Shown here: positions 30,545-39,884 of the stretch, piece after piece
How the letters are laid out: every line of letters starts with the position of its first letter
Numbering within the stretch: the stretch's first letter is position 1
Source of the DNA: Sphingobium xenophagum NBRC 107872
GTDB taxonomy: Bacteria > Pseudomonadota > Alphaproteobacteria > Sphingomonadales > Sphingomonadaceae
Assembly: GCF_000367345.1 (NCBI RefSeq)
Contig: NZ_BARE01000028.1
Location: forward strand, 1 to 64,000
Reading direction: 5' to 3'
Length of the DNA stretch: 64,000 bases
The notes under the pieces: model-generated
Told to the model about the DNA's origin: nothing
Databases searched by the model: none
What the model saw: only the letters and a program-made list of their open reading frames with translations
Translations under genes and position numbers: made by a program

Positions 30545-32071
30545 ATGATCGCTCCGCCCCCTGCCCGCGCTTTGCAGCGCCCCCTGCCCGGCGGCTGGCT
30601 GATCGCGTTGCTGGCCGGCTGGCTGGCCCTCGACCAGTTGCTGCTGTGGCGGTTCCTGAATGTCATGCCCGTCTGGGCCTATGGGCTCGGCGCGCTGCTG
30701 ACCGGCTTGCTCTGCGTCGCCATCGTCCGGACGGCGCGCGACTTTGCCGGACCGACAGCCGCGACATGGCTGATCTGCATCGGCGTGGCGACGATACTCC
30801 TTCTCCTGGGTGGGGAGGGACGCTTTTTCTACGCCAATATCGACTGGCAGGTGCGCTTCGCCGTGCTGCGCGACATGAGCATCAACCCCTGGCCGTTCGT
30901 CTATACCGCAAGGGGCGAGGCGGAACTGTTGCGCGCGCCGGTCGGCATGTTCCTGATCCCTGCGCTGGCGGCCAAGGCGCTGGGTGGAAGCGCTGGCGAC
31001 ATCGCGCTGCTGGTCCAGAACAGCCTGCTGACCGGCACGCTGCTGGCGTTGGGATCGACGCTATTTGAGACGCGCCGCGCGAAAATGATCGCGCTGGCGG
31101 TCGTCGTGGGCTTCAGCGGCCTCGACGCGCTGGGGCGCATCCTGTTTCGCGGCGGATTGTCGGATCATCTCGAAAACTGGGCCTATCTCCAATATTCATC
31201 GACCGTCACCCTGGCTTTCTGGGTGCCGCAACATGCGCTGTCGGGCTGGATCGGCGCACTGGGCTTCCTCCTTTGGCGTGCGGAGAAATTGCCGCTGGGC
31301 GCTTATCTGGCGCTGCTGCCCTTGACGGCGCTCTGGTCGCCGCTGGGGTTGATGGGCGCCATGCCATTTGCGGCATTGGCGGGCATCAGCAGCCTGCGCG
31401 CGCGCGCCATCAGCCCCGCCGACATCGCCCTGCCCGCCCTCACCACCCTGCTGTGCGTCCCCGGGCTGCTTTATCTGAGCGCAGCGGGTGATGGCGTGGG
31501 CGCAAAGCTGATCTCAATCGTGCCGTTGCAATGGGCTTTTTTCGAGCTGCTTGAAGTGCTGGTCTATGTCGCACCACTGGCGTTGTTCGTGAGGAGGTCG
31601 CGTTTCGGGATAGACATATTGGTGGTACTAACGCTGTGGCTGTTGGCGATACCCTTCCTTCAGATCGGATCGTCCACCGATTTCATGATGCGGGGGTCGA
31701 TCACTGCATTGACAATATTGGCAGTCATGGTCGCCGATGCCGTGCGAACCGCCTCGCCCGCACGGCCATGGCTTTTGCTGGCGCTGGCCATCGGCATCAT
31801 CACCCCGCTGACGGAAATACGCCGCGCATTGGCTTATCCCCCGGCGCCGGAAGTCCGATGCAGTTTCGTCAAGGCCTGGGAAGGAAGTTTCTGGTTTCAG
31901 CCCAAAGGCACATATCTGGCTCCGCTGGACAGAATGCCGTCACTCGTGCGACCTACTGTTCCTTATCGGTTAGACCCGACCGAACCGGACCGCTGCTGGG
32001 ACGGGGCATGGCATCACCCGGACAAGCCGGATGTGCCGCCGTCAGGCCGACAGGATCGCGTAAGCCGATAA
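30545..32071 (+). CDS. Polytopic membrane protein, possible GT-C-type glycosyltransferase
   Basis: This 508-residue protein has about 10-11 hydrophobic segments (for example GWLIALLAGWLALDQLLLW, AYGLGALLTGLLCVAIV, VATILLLLGG, LGAYLALLPLTALWSPLG). A conserved-looking extramembrane piece FFYANIDWQVRFAVLRDMSINPWPF follows the third helix, where GT-C enzymes place their acidic catalytic loop. The C-terminal 80 residues are soluble and probably periplasmic. I do not recognise a specific family. The next genes encode a methyltransferase and GT2 glycosyltransferase on the other strand; its 3' end overlaps the methyltransferase by 30 bp. A surface-sugar role is inferred from this setting. Confidence 0.65.
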   Translation: MIAPPPARALQRPLPGGWLIALLAGWLALDQLLLWRFLNVMPVWAYGLGALLTGLLCVAIVRTARDFAGPTAATWLICIGVATILLLLGGEGRFFYANIDWQVRFAVLRDMSINPWPFVYTARGEAELLRAPVGMFLIPALAAKALGGSAGDIALLVQNSLLTGTLLALGSTLFETRRAKMIALAVVVGFSGLDALGRILFRGGLSDHLENWAYLQYSSTVTLAFWVPQHALSGWIGALGFLLWRAEKLPLGAYLALLPLTALWSPLGLMGAMPFAALAGISSLRARAISPADIALPALTTLLCVPGLLYLSAAGDGVGAKLISIVPLQWAFFELLEVLVYVAPLALFVRRSRFGIDILVVLTLWLLAIPFLQIGSSTDFMMRGSITALTILAVMVADAVRTASPARPWLLLALAIGIITPLTEIRRALAYPPAPEVRCSFVKAWEGSFWFQPKGTYLAPLDRMPSLVRPTVPYRLDPTEPDRCWDGAWHHPDKPDVPPSGRQDRVSR

Positions 32072-32767
32072 GCCAACAGGTAGGCTGATCCGCCCGATCA
32101 GGTGGCGTTCCATGCAGAAAATATGGCGAAACAGTGCGTTTATAGGCCGTACAGGGCGCGAGTCTGCAACTGTCGTTCGCCCCGTCAGGCGCTGCGCGAA
32201 TCGCGCCAGAACGGCAACCGGGAATAGAAGGCTGTTGAAATAACCGACTTCTTTAACCTCTAGCCCGGCCGAACGAGCGACAGCAGACAGGCTGCCAAGC
32301 GTATAGCGGCGCTTGTGATGGTGGAGGATATCATGGTCCGACCACAGCCATGGCGCGGCCGGAACTGTCAACAATAGTGAACCGCCTACCGCGAGCCGTT
32401 CGCGCAAGGCCGCAAGCGATGCTCGATCCTGTTCGACATGCTCCAGCACATCGAGCAAAACGATGAGGTCATAGCAGTTGTCACCGAAGCCGATCTGGTC
32501 AGGTAATGCTCCCACCGCAACTGTGCCTACGCCGCGAGACATCGCAAGAGCAAGCGATTCGCCGTCATATTCCAGCGCATCGACCGTGCCATGGCGTGCC
32601 AGCATCGCCAGATTGCCGCCGGTGCCGCAACCCGCCTCCAATATGCGCGCGTTGGCGCGCGGCGCGATCCGGGTGCGGATCAGCGCGTCCACTATGGCGC
32701 GGCGGGCGACGAACCACCAATGGCTCCCCTCCTGCGCGCTCAGGCTCGCATAGGCTGATCGGTCCAT
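32042..32767 (-). CDS. Class I SAM-dependent methyltransferase
   Basis: This 241-residue protein has the SAM-binding motif ARILEAGCGTGGNLAML (about 38-54), then VDALEYDGESLAL and the post-motif LIVLLDVLEHVEQDRASL, all as in the methyltransf_11/12 families. The C-terminal half includes FNSLLFPVAVLARF, common in methyltransferases linked to glycan or lipid modification. It lies immediately downstream of the GT2 gene with a 28-bp overlap, so it probably modifies the same product. The acceptor is unknown. Confidence 0.85.
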   Translation of the reverse strand: MDRSAYASLSAQEGSHWWFVARRAIVDALIRTRIAPRANARILEAGCGTGGNLAMLARHGTVDALEYDGESLALAMSRGVGTVAVGALPDQIGFGDNCYDLIVLLDVLEHVEQDRASLAALRERLAVGGSLLLTVPAAPWLWSDHDILHHHKRRYTLGSLSAVARSAGLEVKEVGYFNSLLFPVAVLARFAQRLTGRTTVADSRPVRPINALFRHIFCMERHLIGRISLPVGLSAYAILSA

Positions 32768-33750
32768 TCATCCTCGTCCCTGATTGGTTCGGCGACCGGA
32801 GCCACCGGCACAGTCGATTGATCCGCGACCACATAGAGCGGCCGTTGCCGCACTTCGCGCGCGACCCGGCCCAGATATTCGCCGATAATGCCCAGGCTGA
32901 GCAGGTTAAGCCCACCCAGCCCCAGCACCGCGACCATGATGGAGGCATAGCCGGGCGTATCGACCCCGGTGATGATCGTATGGGCGACCAGAAAGGCCGC
33001 ATAGGCAAAGGCCAGGCACGCAATGCCACCACCGATATAGGACCATATCCGCAGCGGCATGGTGGTCGACGCGGTGATGCCGTCGATCGCCAGCGACCAG
33101 AGCTTGCCGAGCCGCCATTTGGTCGTCCCCGTCCCGCGCGCGGCGCGGACATAATCGACCGTGGCGACGCGAAAGCCGATCCAGCTGAACAGCCCCTTGT
33201 TGAAGCGCGCCTGCTCGCCCAGTTGCTTGATGACATCCACCGCCTGCCGATCGAGCAAACGGAAGTCGCCGACATTTTCGGGGATCGGATAATCGGACAG
33301 GCGATTGAGCAGGCAATAGAATCCGCGCGCGCTCGTCCGTTTGAACCAGCCGTCCGTGGAGCGGTCGGACCGGCGCGCATTGACCACCTGCGCGCCCGCC
33401 AGCCAGTGGCGGACCATATCCACGATCACCTCCGGCGGATCCTGCAGATCGACGTCGATCGGGATCACGGCGTCACCGCCCGCATGGTCGATCCCGGCCG
33501 CCAGCGCCGCTTCCTTGCCGAAATTGCGCGACAGGGTGACAACGCTTATGTCGGGATTCAACCGCGCCAATATGGTCAATATGTCGCCGGTCCGGTCGCT
33601 GCTGCCATCATTGACGAACAGATATTCCGCCCGCGCATCAGGCCCGATCAGCGCCAACGCCCGCTCCACCGCCGGACGCGCCGCCTCCAGGAACAGCGAC
33701 AGGCTGTCCTGCTCGTTATAGACCGGGATGACGATCGACAGCGTGCGCAT
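32740..33750 (-). CDS. GT2-family glycosyltransferase, DPM1/GtrB type, with two membrane helices
   Basis: This 336-residue protein starts with LSIVIPVYNEQDSL and has VNDGSSDRTGDIL and the metal-binding PIDVDLQDPPEVIVDM. The C-terminal part has two hydrophobic segments (YIGGGIACLAFAYAAFLVAHTII and IMVAVLGLGGLNLLSLGIIGEYLGRV). This is the GtrB/YkoT/DPM1 layout: transfer of a sugar from a nucleotide donor to polyprenyl phosphate at the inner membrane. Neighbouring polytopic proteins could use the lipid-linked sugar. It is divergent from the 33867 gene and overlaps the methyltransferase. Confidence 0.88.
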   Translation of the reverse strand: MRTLSIVIPVYNEQDSLSLFLEAARPAVERALALIGPDARAEYLFVNDGSSDRTGDILTILARLNPDISVVTLSRNFGKEAALAAGIDHAGGDAVIPIDVDLQDPPEVIVDMVRHWLAGAQVVNARRSDRSTDGWFKRTSARGFYCLLNRLSDYPIPENVGDFRLLDRQAVDVIKQLGEQARFNKGLFSWIGFRVATVDYVRAARGTGTTKWRLGKLWSLAIDGITASTTMPLRIWSYIGGGIACLAFAYAAFLVAHTIITGVDTPGYASIMVAVLGLGGLNLLSLGIIGEYLGRVAREVRQRPLYVVADQSTVPVAPVAEPIRDEDEWTDQPMRA

Positions 33751-33866
33751 GGGCGCAATGATCCTCGCGAAAAACTCACTCCGCTATCGGCTAGAATGGT
33801 TAATGGATCGTAAGTGCGCGCCATCATCCTTACGCTTCATTTACCATATTGCGTCATCACCGGCCC

Positions 33867-35432
33867 ATGCGCGCCATCGCCTCCCTTGCCAGCCGGCACC
33901 CGGTCTGGACGCTGACCCTGTTGGGCTGCGGGCTGATGCTGCCTGCCTTGCTATGGGGACCGGGCGCGACCCACAGCCATCTCTACAATCTTATGTGGAC
34001 CCGCCATTTTGGCGATCAGATCGCGGCAGGGCATTTTTACGAGCGCTGGCTCCCCCACAGTTTCGAAGGGCTGGGCAGCCCGACCTTCTATTTCTATCCG
34101 CCGCTCGCCTATTGGCTGTCGGGCGGGCTGAACGCGATCGGGCTGAGCGTAACACAGGCGATAAGCTGCGCTGGCCTGCTGTTGCTGATCGCATCGGGGC
34201 TCGCTATGTATGCGTGGCTGGCCGCGAGAGGAACGCGGCCATTGATCGGCGCGGCTCTCTATATGGTTGCGCCCTATCATCTGTTCGACCTGTATGTGCG
34301 CGGCGCACTGGCGGAGTTTGCAGGATTTGTCTGGCTGCCGTTGATCGCGCTGGGCATTAGCTGGCTGCCGTCGCGGCGTGGCGTGACGCTCCTCGCCAGC
34401 GCCTATGCCGCGCTGATCCTGACCCATTTGCCACTGGCAACGCTGACCGGCCTGTTCCTGATCGCGCCATTGATGCTTCAGCGGATCGTGCAGGACCGCG
34501 CGACGTTGCTACCGGGCCTTGTAGCCGGCCTGCTCGCCTTTGCGCTCGCCGCTTTCTATCTGCTACCCGCCGCGACGCTTCAGGCGCACATGTCGACCGC
34601 ACTCTTATGGACTGGCAAATATCAGGCAAGCGTCTGGTCGATCTGGCGCGAGGACTTTGAACTCTTCCCCTCCATCGCGCTGGGCCTTGTCCTGCTTGCC
34701 TGGCGCGCGCGATCGCTATGGACCGCCATCACGATCGGCACGGCGCTGGCGGCGATCAACCTGATCCCGCTGCTGTGGAGCATAGACCTGCTCGACAAGG
34801 TGCAATTTCCCTGGCGGATATTGGCCATCACCGAATTTGCCGCCGTCACTGCAATCGCCGCCTGCCCGCCCCGCCGCATCATTGCGTTTGGCGCGGCTTT
34901 GGTGCTGGCCTTTCCGTTCCTGCTCACTGGCCTGATTGCCCATGCCCTGCTGTGCATGCCTGTCGACTATAACAGGATCGAACGGCACCAGCCTGACGCA
35001 CCGGAATATCTGCCCGCCGGATTCGATGCTTCGCTCGTCGATCGGGTCGATCGCTGGACCGACCTTGGCCGCTTTGCCACCCTCCCGCGCGGCGACAGCA
35101 TCACCGTGACCCGCTCCGGCCCGGTGACGATGGGCCATGCGGCCTTTCCCATCTGGCGCGTGACGCGCGACGGGCAGGCCATTGCGAGCCATGGTCCGCT
35201 GATCAGCTTCGACGCGACGCCGGGCACCTACCGCATCGAACGGGTGCGGCTGTGGCAGGAAACGGCTGGCGCTGTGGTCAGCCTGATCGCGTTGCTGATA
35301 CTGGCGCTGCTGGCGGGCCGCCGGTCCATTAGCCATTTGTCAAAGTTTCCATCTTATTCACCTTCCCAAGCCCTATCTGATCGGCCCTCAACCGGGCGGC
35401 TTCGATCGCGAATTACTGGCGGAGACTTATGA
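33867..35432 (+). CDS. Large polytopic membrane protein, YfhO/PTPS-related type
   Basis: From the ATG at 33867 the product is 521 residues with about 10 hydrophobic helices. After the first helix comes SHLYNLMWTRHFGDQIAAGHFYERWLPHSFEGLGSPTFYFYPPLAYWLSG, which resembles the first periplasmic loop of '6-pyruvoyl-tetrahydropterin synthase-related' membrane proteins and GT-C glycosyltransferases. The C-terminal 130 residues form a soluble beta-rich part before a last helix (AVVSLIALLILALLAG). It is likely part of the same surface-glycan set as the neighbouring GT2 gene. Its stop overlaps the cpaF start as ATGA. Confidence 0.7.
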   Translation: MRAIASLASRHPVWTLTLLGCGLMLPALLWGPGATHSHLYNLMWTRHFGDQIAAGHFYERWLPHSFEGLGSPTFYFYPPLAYWLSGGLNAIGLSVTQAISCAGLLLLIASGLAMYAWLAARGTRPLIGAALYMVAPYHLFDLYVRGALAEFAGFVWLPLIALGISWLPSRRGVTLLASAYAALILTHLPLATLTGLFLIAPLMLQRIVQDRATLLPGLVAGLLAFALAAFYLLPAATLQAHMSTALLWTGKYQASVWSIWREDFELFPSIALGLVLLAWRARSLWTAITIGTALAAINLIPLLWSIDLLDKVQFPWRILAITEFAAVTAIAACPPRRIIAFGAALVLAFPFLLTGLIAHALLCMPVDYNRIERHQPDAPEYLPAGFDASLVDRVDRWTDLGRFATLPRGDSITVTRSGPVTMGHAAFPIWRVTRDGQAIASHGPLISFDATPGTYRIERVRLWQETAGAVVSLIALLILALLAGRRSISHLSKFPSYSPSQALSDRPSTGRLRSRITGGDL

Positions 35433-36958
35433 GCGCCTTTGGACGGAAAAATGGACCTGCTGGCATCAAGCCCGGCTTTGGCGTTGCCCGGCCGATGCAG
35501 GGAGGCGGCGCGCCCAAGGAAGAAGCGCGCGGCGGCGATCAGTTTCCCCCGCTCGACATAGCGGCCCTGCCAGGCGAAACGAGCGTCGATCCACTGGCTG
35601 CACCGACCAGCCAGATGCAGCGCAATGCCGACGCCATCCAGCGCCTGTCCGACCGCGCCAATCACGAACATGTGGCCGACGCCGGACCGCAGGGTTTTGA
35701 AGCCAGCGTCCACAAGATCAAGGAGCAGGTGCTGCCCCGCCTGCTGGAGCGTGTCGATCCGGAAGCCGCCGCAACCCTGACCAAGGATGAACTGGCCGAG
35801 GAATTCCGCCCGATCATCATGGAAGTGCTGGCGGAACTGAAGCTGACCCTCAACCGGCGCGAACAGTTCGCGCTGGAAAAGGTGCTGGTCGATGAACTGC
35901 TGGGCCTCGGCCCGCTTGAAGAATTGCTGTCCGACCCGGACGTGACCGACATCATGGTCAACGGCCCGGACCAGACCTATATCGAAAAGAAGGGCAAGCT
36001 CCAGATCGCGCCGATCAAGTTCCGGGACGAGGAACATCTGTTCCAGATCGCGCAACGGATCGTCAGCAAGGTCGGCCGCCGCGTCGACCAGACCACGCCG
36101 CTGGCCGACGCCCGCCTGCCGGATGGCAGCCGCGTCAACGTCATCGTGCCGCCGCTGTCGCTGCGTGGCACCGCCATCTCGATTCGTAAATTCTCTGCCA
36201 AGCCGATCACCATCGACATGCTCGCCCAATGGGGCGCCATGAGCCCCAAGATGGCGACCGCGCTCAAGATTGCAGGCGCCTGCCGCTTCAACATCGTCAT
36301 TTCGGGCGGTACCGGTTCGGGCAAGACGACGATGCTCAATGCCCTGTCGAAAATGATCGATCCGGGCGAACGTGTGCTCACGATCGAGGACGCGGCCGAA
36401 TTGCGGCTGCAACAGCCGCACTGGCTGCCGCTGGAAACCCGCCCGGCCAATCTGGAAGGCAATGGCGCGATCACCATCGGCGATCTGGTCAAGAACGCCC
36501 TGCGTATGCGCCCGGACCGCATCATTCTGGGCGAAATTCGTGGCGCGGAATGTTTCGACCTGCTCGCCGCGATGAACACGGGCCATGACGGCTCCATGTG
36601 TACGCTCCACAGCAATAGCCCACGCGAATGTCTGGGCCGTATGGAAAATATGATCCTGATGGGCGACATCAAAATCCCCAAGGAAGCCATTTCCAAGCAG
36701 ATCGCCGACTCGGTGGACCTGATCGTGCAGGTCAAGCGGCTGCGTGATGGGTCGCGCCGCGTCACCAACGTGACCGAAGTGATCGGCATGGAAGGCGATG
36801 TCATCGTGACGCAGGAACTGTTCAAGTTCGAATATCATGATGAAGATGACAGCGGGAAGATCGTCGGCGAATATCGGTCGATGGGCCTGCGTCCCTACAC
36901 GCTGGACAAGGCGCGGATGTTCGGTTTCGATCAGCCTTTTCTGGAAGCCTGCCTGTAA
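35429..36958 (+). CDS. cpaF: CpaF/TadA-type secretion ATPase
   Basis: This 509-residue ATPase has a long Pro/Gly-rich N-terminus, a helical N-terminal domain, and the CpaF signature LEELLSDPDVTDIMVNGPDQTYIEKKGKL. Walker A ISGGTGSGKTTMLNALS lies near residue 291, followed by the Asp-box VLTIEDAAEL, Walker B RIILGEIRGAE and the His box GHDGSMCTLHSNSPRECLGRMENM. It powers Flp/Tad pilus assembly in alphaproteobacteria. No other cpa/tad gene is visible in this window. The start overlaps the upstream membrane-protein stop by 4 bp. Confidence 0.92.
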   Translation: MSAFGRKNGPAGIKPGFGVARPMQGGGAPKEEARGGDQFPPLDIAALPGETSVDPLAAPTSQMQRNADAIQRLSDRANHEHVADAGPQGFEASVHKIKEQVLPRLLERVDPEAAATLTKDELAEEFRPIIMEVLAELKLTLNRREQFALEKVLVDELLGLGPLEELLSDPDVTDIMVNGPDQTYIEKKGKLQIAPIKFRDEEHLFQIAQRIVSKVGRRVDQTTPLADARLPDGSRVNVIVPPLSLRGTAISIRKFSAKPITIDMLAQWGAMSPKMATALKIAGACRFNIVISGGTGSGKTTMLNALSKMIDPGERVLTIEDAAELRLQQPHWLPLETRPANLEGNGAITIGDLVKNALRMRPDRIILGEIRGAECFDLLAAMNTGHDGSMCTLHSNSPRECLGRMENMILMGDIKIPKEAISKQIADSVDLIVQVKRLRDGSRRVTNVTEVIGMEGDVIVTQELFKFEYHDEDDSGKIVGEYRSMGLRPYTLDKARMFGFDQPFLEACL

Positions 36959-37091
36959 GCGCTGGCTGAGCGAAACGGCAAAGCTGTTTCATGACGAATC
37001 GTGGCTGGCGGGGATTTCCCCTCCAGCCCCCTTGCATCGCTTCGCCGCGACCGGCACACCCTCCTCCTGACTTTTCAAGAGAGGACTGCCG

Positions 37092-37913
37092 ATGAACCGT
37101 CTCGCCCGTGCCGGACTGCTGCTGACCGGCCTTGCCCTGCCTGCCCTGCCCCTGCTCGCCCAGCATGCCGGGCATGGCGATCATGCCGCGTCGAAGGCGG
37201 CTGATCCGATCGCCGCCGCCATCGCGGCGCCCAGCCGCACGCCAGCCAATGTCGCGCGCGACAAATATCGCCACCCGGCCGAAACGCTGGCCTTTTTTGG
37301 CGTGACACCGACCCAGACAGTGGTCGAATATGCGCCCAGCGGTGGCTGGTACACCGAAATATTGGCGCCGCTGCTGCACGATCAGGGCAAATTCTATGCC
37401 CTGCAACCAACGGGGCGCTATCTGGACGGTTACAAGACCTTCCTGGCCGCCAAGCCGACCGTCTATGACAAGGTCACGGTTGTCCCCTTCCCCGACGAAA
37501 GCGCCGCGATCCCCGCCAACAGCGTGGACACCGTCCTGACCTTCCGCAACGTCCATAACATGGTGATGGGCGGCACGGAGGCGGCGACCTTCGCGGCGTT
37601 CTTCGCGATGCTCAAGCCGGGCGGTACGCTGGGCGTGGTCGATCATCGCATGCCCGAAGGACGCGACAGCGCGCTGGAAAAGACGAGCGGTTATCTCAAG
37701 CTTTCCACCATCCGCCGCATCGCGGAAGCCGCCGGCTTCACCTATGCCGGCGCGACGGAGGTGAACGCCAATCCCAAGGATACGGCGGATTGGGCCAAGG
37801 GCGTATGGACCCTGCCCCCGACGTTGAGCCAGAAGGATGTCGACCGCGACAAATATCTGGCCATTGGCGAAAGCGATCGCATGACGCTGAAATTCGTCAA
37901 GCCGATGCAATAG
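37092..37913 (+). CDS. Exported class I methyltransferase-like protein
   Basis: This 273-residue protein has a signal peptide (about 1-24, ending PLLAQ), then a His-rich HAGHGDHAA stretch. The rest looks like a SAM methyltransferase: VVEYAPSGGWYTEILAPLL (motif I region), VDTVLTFRNVHNMVM, and MLKPGGTLGVVDHR (post-I). Such predicted secreted methyltransferases are widespread in this order; since SAM is not expected in the periplasm, either the activity or the location is unusual. It ends with the tail MTLKFVKPMQ. The function is not established. Confidence 0.82.
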   Translation: MNRLARAGLLLTGLALPALPLLAQHAGHGDHAASKAADPIAAAIAAPSRTPANVARDKYRHPAETLAFFGVTPTQTVVEYAPSGGWYTEILAPLLHDQGKFYALQPTGRYLDGYKTFLAAKPTVYDKVTVVPFPDESAAIPANSVDTVLTFRNVHNMVMGGTEAATFAAFFAMLKPGGTLGVVDHRMPEGRDSALEKTSGYLKLSTIRRIAEAAGFTYAGATEVNANPKDTADWAKGVWTLPPTLSQKDVDRDKYLAIGESDRMTLKFVKPMQ

Positions 37914-37968
37914 AATTTTGCCGTCCCTTCCCGGTTGCGCGATGGCGCAACCGGGCTAAGGCGGAGCG

Positions 37969-38895
37969 GTGACGCCCGCCCCGCCCCATTCCCGACCGCA
38001 TCGACCGCTATTCGCCATCGGACTTCGGCTGTCTGCTGTCATCTGCCTGTCCATCATGTTCGTGACGGTGCGGGTGGTCGATGGACGGGGCGTCCATGTC
38101 GTCGAATCGCTCTTCTATCGCCAGGCGCTGGCCCTTCCCTTCGTGCTGGGCTGGGTGGCGATGGCCGACGGGTTGCGCAGCGTCCACACCCGGCGCATCG
38201 GCGTCCATGCCAGCCGCATGCTGCTGGGCCTGACCGGCATGCTGCTCAACTTCCTGTCCTATATCCTGCTGCTGCCCGCCGAAGCCGCGACAATCGGGTT
38301 CACCATGCCGATTTTCGGCACGATCCTGTCGGCGCTGATCCTGCGGGAGGCAACGGGCATCCATCGCTGGGCTGCGGTGCTGATCGGCTTTGTCGGCGTG
38401 CTGGTGATGGTACGGCCCGATGCCGCCCATTTCCCGCTACAGGGCGTCGCGGTCGCCATCGCCGCCACTTTCGTGACCGCCAGCGTCAGCCTGGTGCTGC
38501 GCGAACTGGGCCGTACCGAAAGCGCTGGCGTGGTCGTATTCTGGTTCACCACGCTGTCGATGATCCCGCTGGGCATCGCCATGCCCTTTTTCGCGCAGAT
38601 GCATGATCCAGTCACATGGGGCCTGTTGCTATTGATCGGCCTGTTTGGCGGCATCGCCCAGATTTGCCTGACCGCCGCGCTGCGCTGGGGTCCGGTATCG
38701 GTGGTGCTGCCGATGGATTACAGCGCAATCATCTGGACGACGCTGCTGGGTCTGGCGATCGGCGCGCCATGGCCGCTGGCGACGACCTGGATCGGGGCAA
38801 GCCTGATCATTGCCAGCGGCCTCTATATTGCCTGGCGCGAACATGTCCGCGGCAAGGCGGCACGGGTCAGGACAGCAGCTCTGCCTCCAGACTGA
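37969..38895 (+). CDS. DMT-superfamily transporter, two EamA domains
   Basis: Starting from GTG at 37969, this 308-residue protein has ten hydrophobic helices in two EamA halves (about 15-148 and 160-295). The first half has VVESLFYRQALALPFVLGWVA and the short-helix region LLGLTGMLLNFLSYILLLPAEAATIGFTMPIFGTILSALIL; the second has LTAALRWGPVSVVLPMDYSAIIWTTLLGL. These proteins export or exchange small metabolites. The substrate is unknown. Its 3' end overlaps the convergent OsmC gene by 29 bp. Confidence 0.87.
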   Translation: MTPAPPHSRPHRPLFAIGLRLSAVICLSIMFVTVRVVDGRGVHVVESLFYRQALALPFVLGWVAMADGLRSVHTRRIGVHASRMLLGLTGMLLNFLSYILLLPAEAATIGFTMPIFGTILSALILREATGIHRWAAVLIGFVGVLVMVRPDAAHFPLQGVAVAIAATFVTASVSLVLRELGRTESAGVVVFWFTTLSMIPLGIAMPFFAQMHDPVTWGLLLLIGLFGGIAQICLTAALRWGPVSVVLPMDYSAIIWTTLLGLAIGAPWPLATTWIGASLIIASGLYIAWREHVRGKAARVRTAALPPD

Positions 38896-39298
38896 TATCG
38901 GCCTTCAGCAGCTTGGAAATCGGGCAATTGGTCTTGGCCTTTGCCGCCAGATCCTGAAATGTCGACTCGTCGACGTCGGGGATGCTGGCCTTCAGCGTCA
39001 GATGGCTGGCGGTGACGGCAAAACCATCTTCCTGCTTTTCCAGCGTGACGACGGCATTGGTTTCCATCTTGCTGGCGGTAAACCCGGCTTCTCCCAGGAT
39101 CAGCGACAAGGCCATGGTGAAGCAGGAGGCATGGGCGGCGGCGATCAATTCTTCCGGGTTGCTGCCCGGCACCCCTTCAAAACGCGTCGCAAAGCCATAG
39201 GGATAGGCGTCCAACGCGCCGCTCTGGGTCGATATCGCGCCCTTGCCGTCCTTCAGCCCGCCGCTCCACACCGCTGAACCGCTGCGATTGATCTTCAT
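38867..39298 (-). CDS. OsmC family peroxiredoxin
   Basis: I start this at 39298 (MKINRSGSAVWSGGLKDGKG, 143 aa) because GGAG lies 8 bp before that ATG; the frame is open further upstream. The two catalytic cysteines are Cys59 in AAHASCFTMAL and Cys125 in TNCPISKLL, as in OsmC thiol peroxidases that detoxify organic hydroperoxides. YPYGFATRFEGVPGSNPEELIAAAHASC is a near-canonical OsmC stretch. Regulation by stress is usual for the family but not visible here. Confidence 0.93.
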   Translation of the reverse strand: MKINRSGSAVWSGGLKDGKGAISTQSGALDAYPYGFATRFEGVPGSNPEELIAAAHASCFTMALSLILGEAGFTASKMETNAVVTLEKQEDGFAVTASHLTLKASIPDVDESTFQDLAAKAKTNCPISKLLKADISLEAELLS

Positions 39299-39384
39299 GC
39301 TTCTATCTCCTGCTAATCGACAAGGAACCCCCAGCGTCGCTCGTGGTTGCATAGATATAACCCCACTGATGCAGGAGAATGACA

Positions 39385-39762
39385 ATGTCTGAAACGACAA
39401 TGATCAATCATGCGGCCAATCATGGCGAACTGATTGCGTCCGACCGGGTGGAGGGTACCGCCGTCTATAACCGGCAGGGCGAAAAGCTCGGCAAAATTTC
39501 CAACTTCATGGTCGACAAGATGTCGGGGCAGGTCCGTTATGCGGTGCTGTCCTTCGGCGGTTTTCTAGGGATCGGGAATGACCATTATCCCCTGCCCTGG
39601 TCGATGCTGAACTATGACACCGAACAGGGCGGCTATGTCGTCGACCTGGACAGCAAGGTGCTGGAGCAGGCCCCACATTACATGGCCGATCAACGGCCCG
39701 ATTATGACGAAGGCTATGGCCGCAACGTCTATCAATATTATGGCCTGATCTACCCCTGGTAA
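39385..39762 (+). CDS. PRC-barrel domain protein
   Basis: The start at 39385 (MSETTMINHAANHGELIAS, 125 aa) is set by AGGAG 7 bp upstream. Residues 13-90 form a PRC-barrel: ASDRVEGTAVYNRQGEKLGKISNFMVDKMSGQVRYAVLSFGGFLGIGNDHYPLPWSML. The C-terminus is acidic and aromatic (YDEGYGRNVYQYYGLIYPW). PRC-barrel proteins occur in RNA metabolism (RimM) and photosynthetic reaction centres, but stand-alone versions of this type have no fixed role. It is divergent from the OsmC gene with 86 bp between starts. Confidence 0.87.
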   Translation: MSETTMINHAANHGELIASDRVEGTAVYNRQGEKLGKISNFMVDKMSGQVRYAVLSFGGFLGIGNDHYPLPWSMLNYDTEQGGYVVDLDSKVLEQAPHYMADQRPDYDEGYGRNVYQYYGLIYPW

Positions 39763-39884
39763 AATGGTGCTGGCGGACAGGCGCAGCCGCAAGGCCACTC
39801 CTGTCCGCCGCCACGTTTTCCGATTCTTCGCCTCCCTTCCCAACTGCGCCATTCCAATTGCCCGGATTATGCCACATTCCATCG

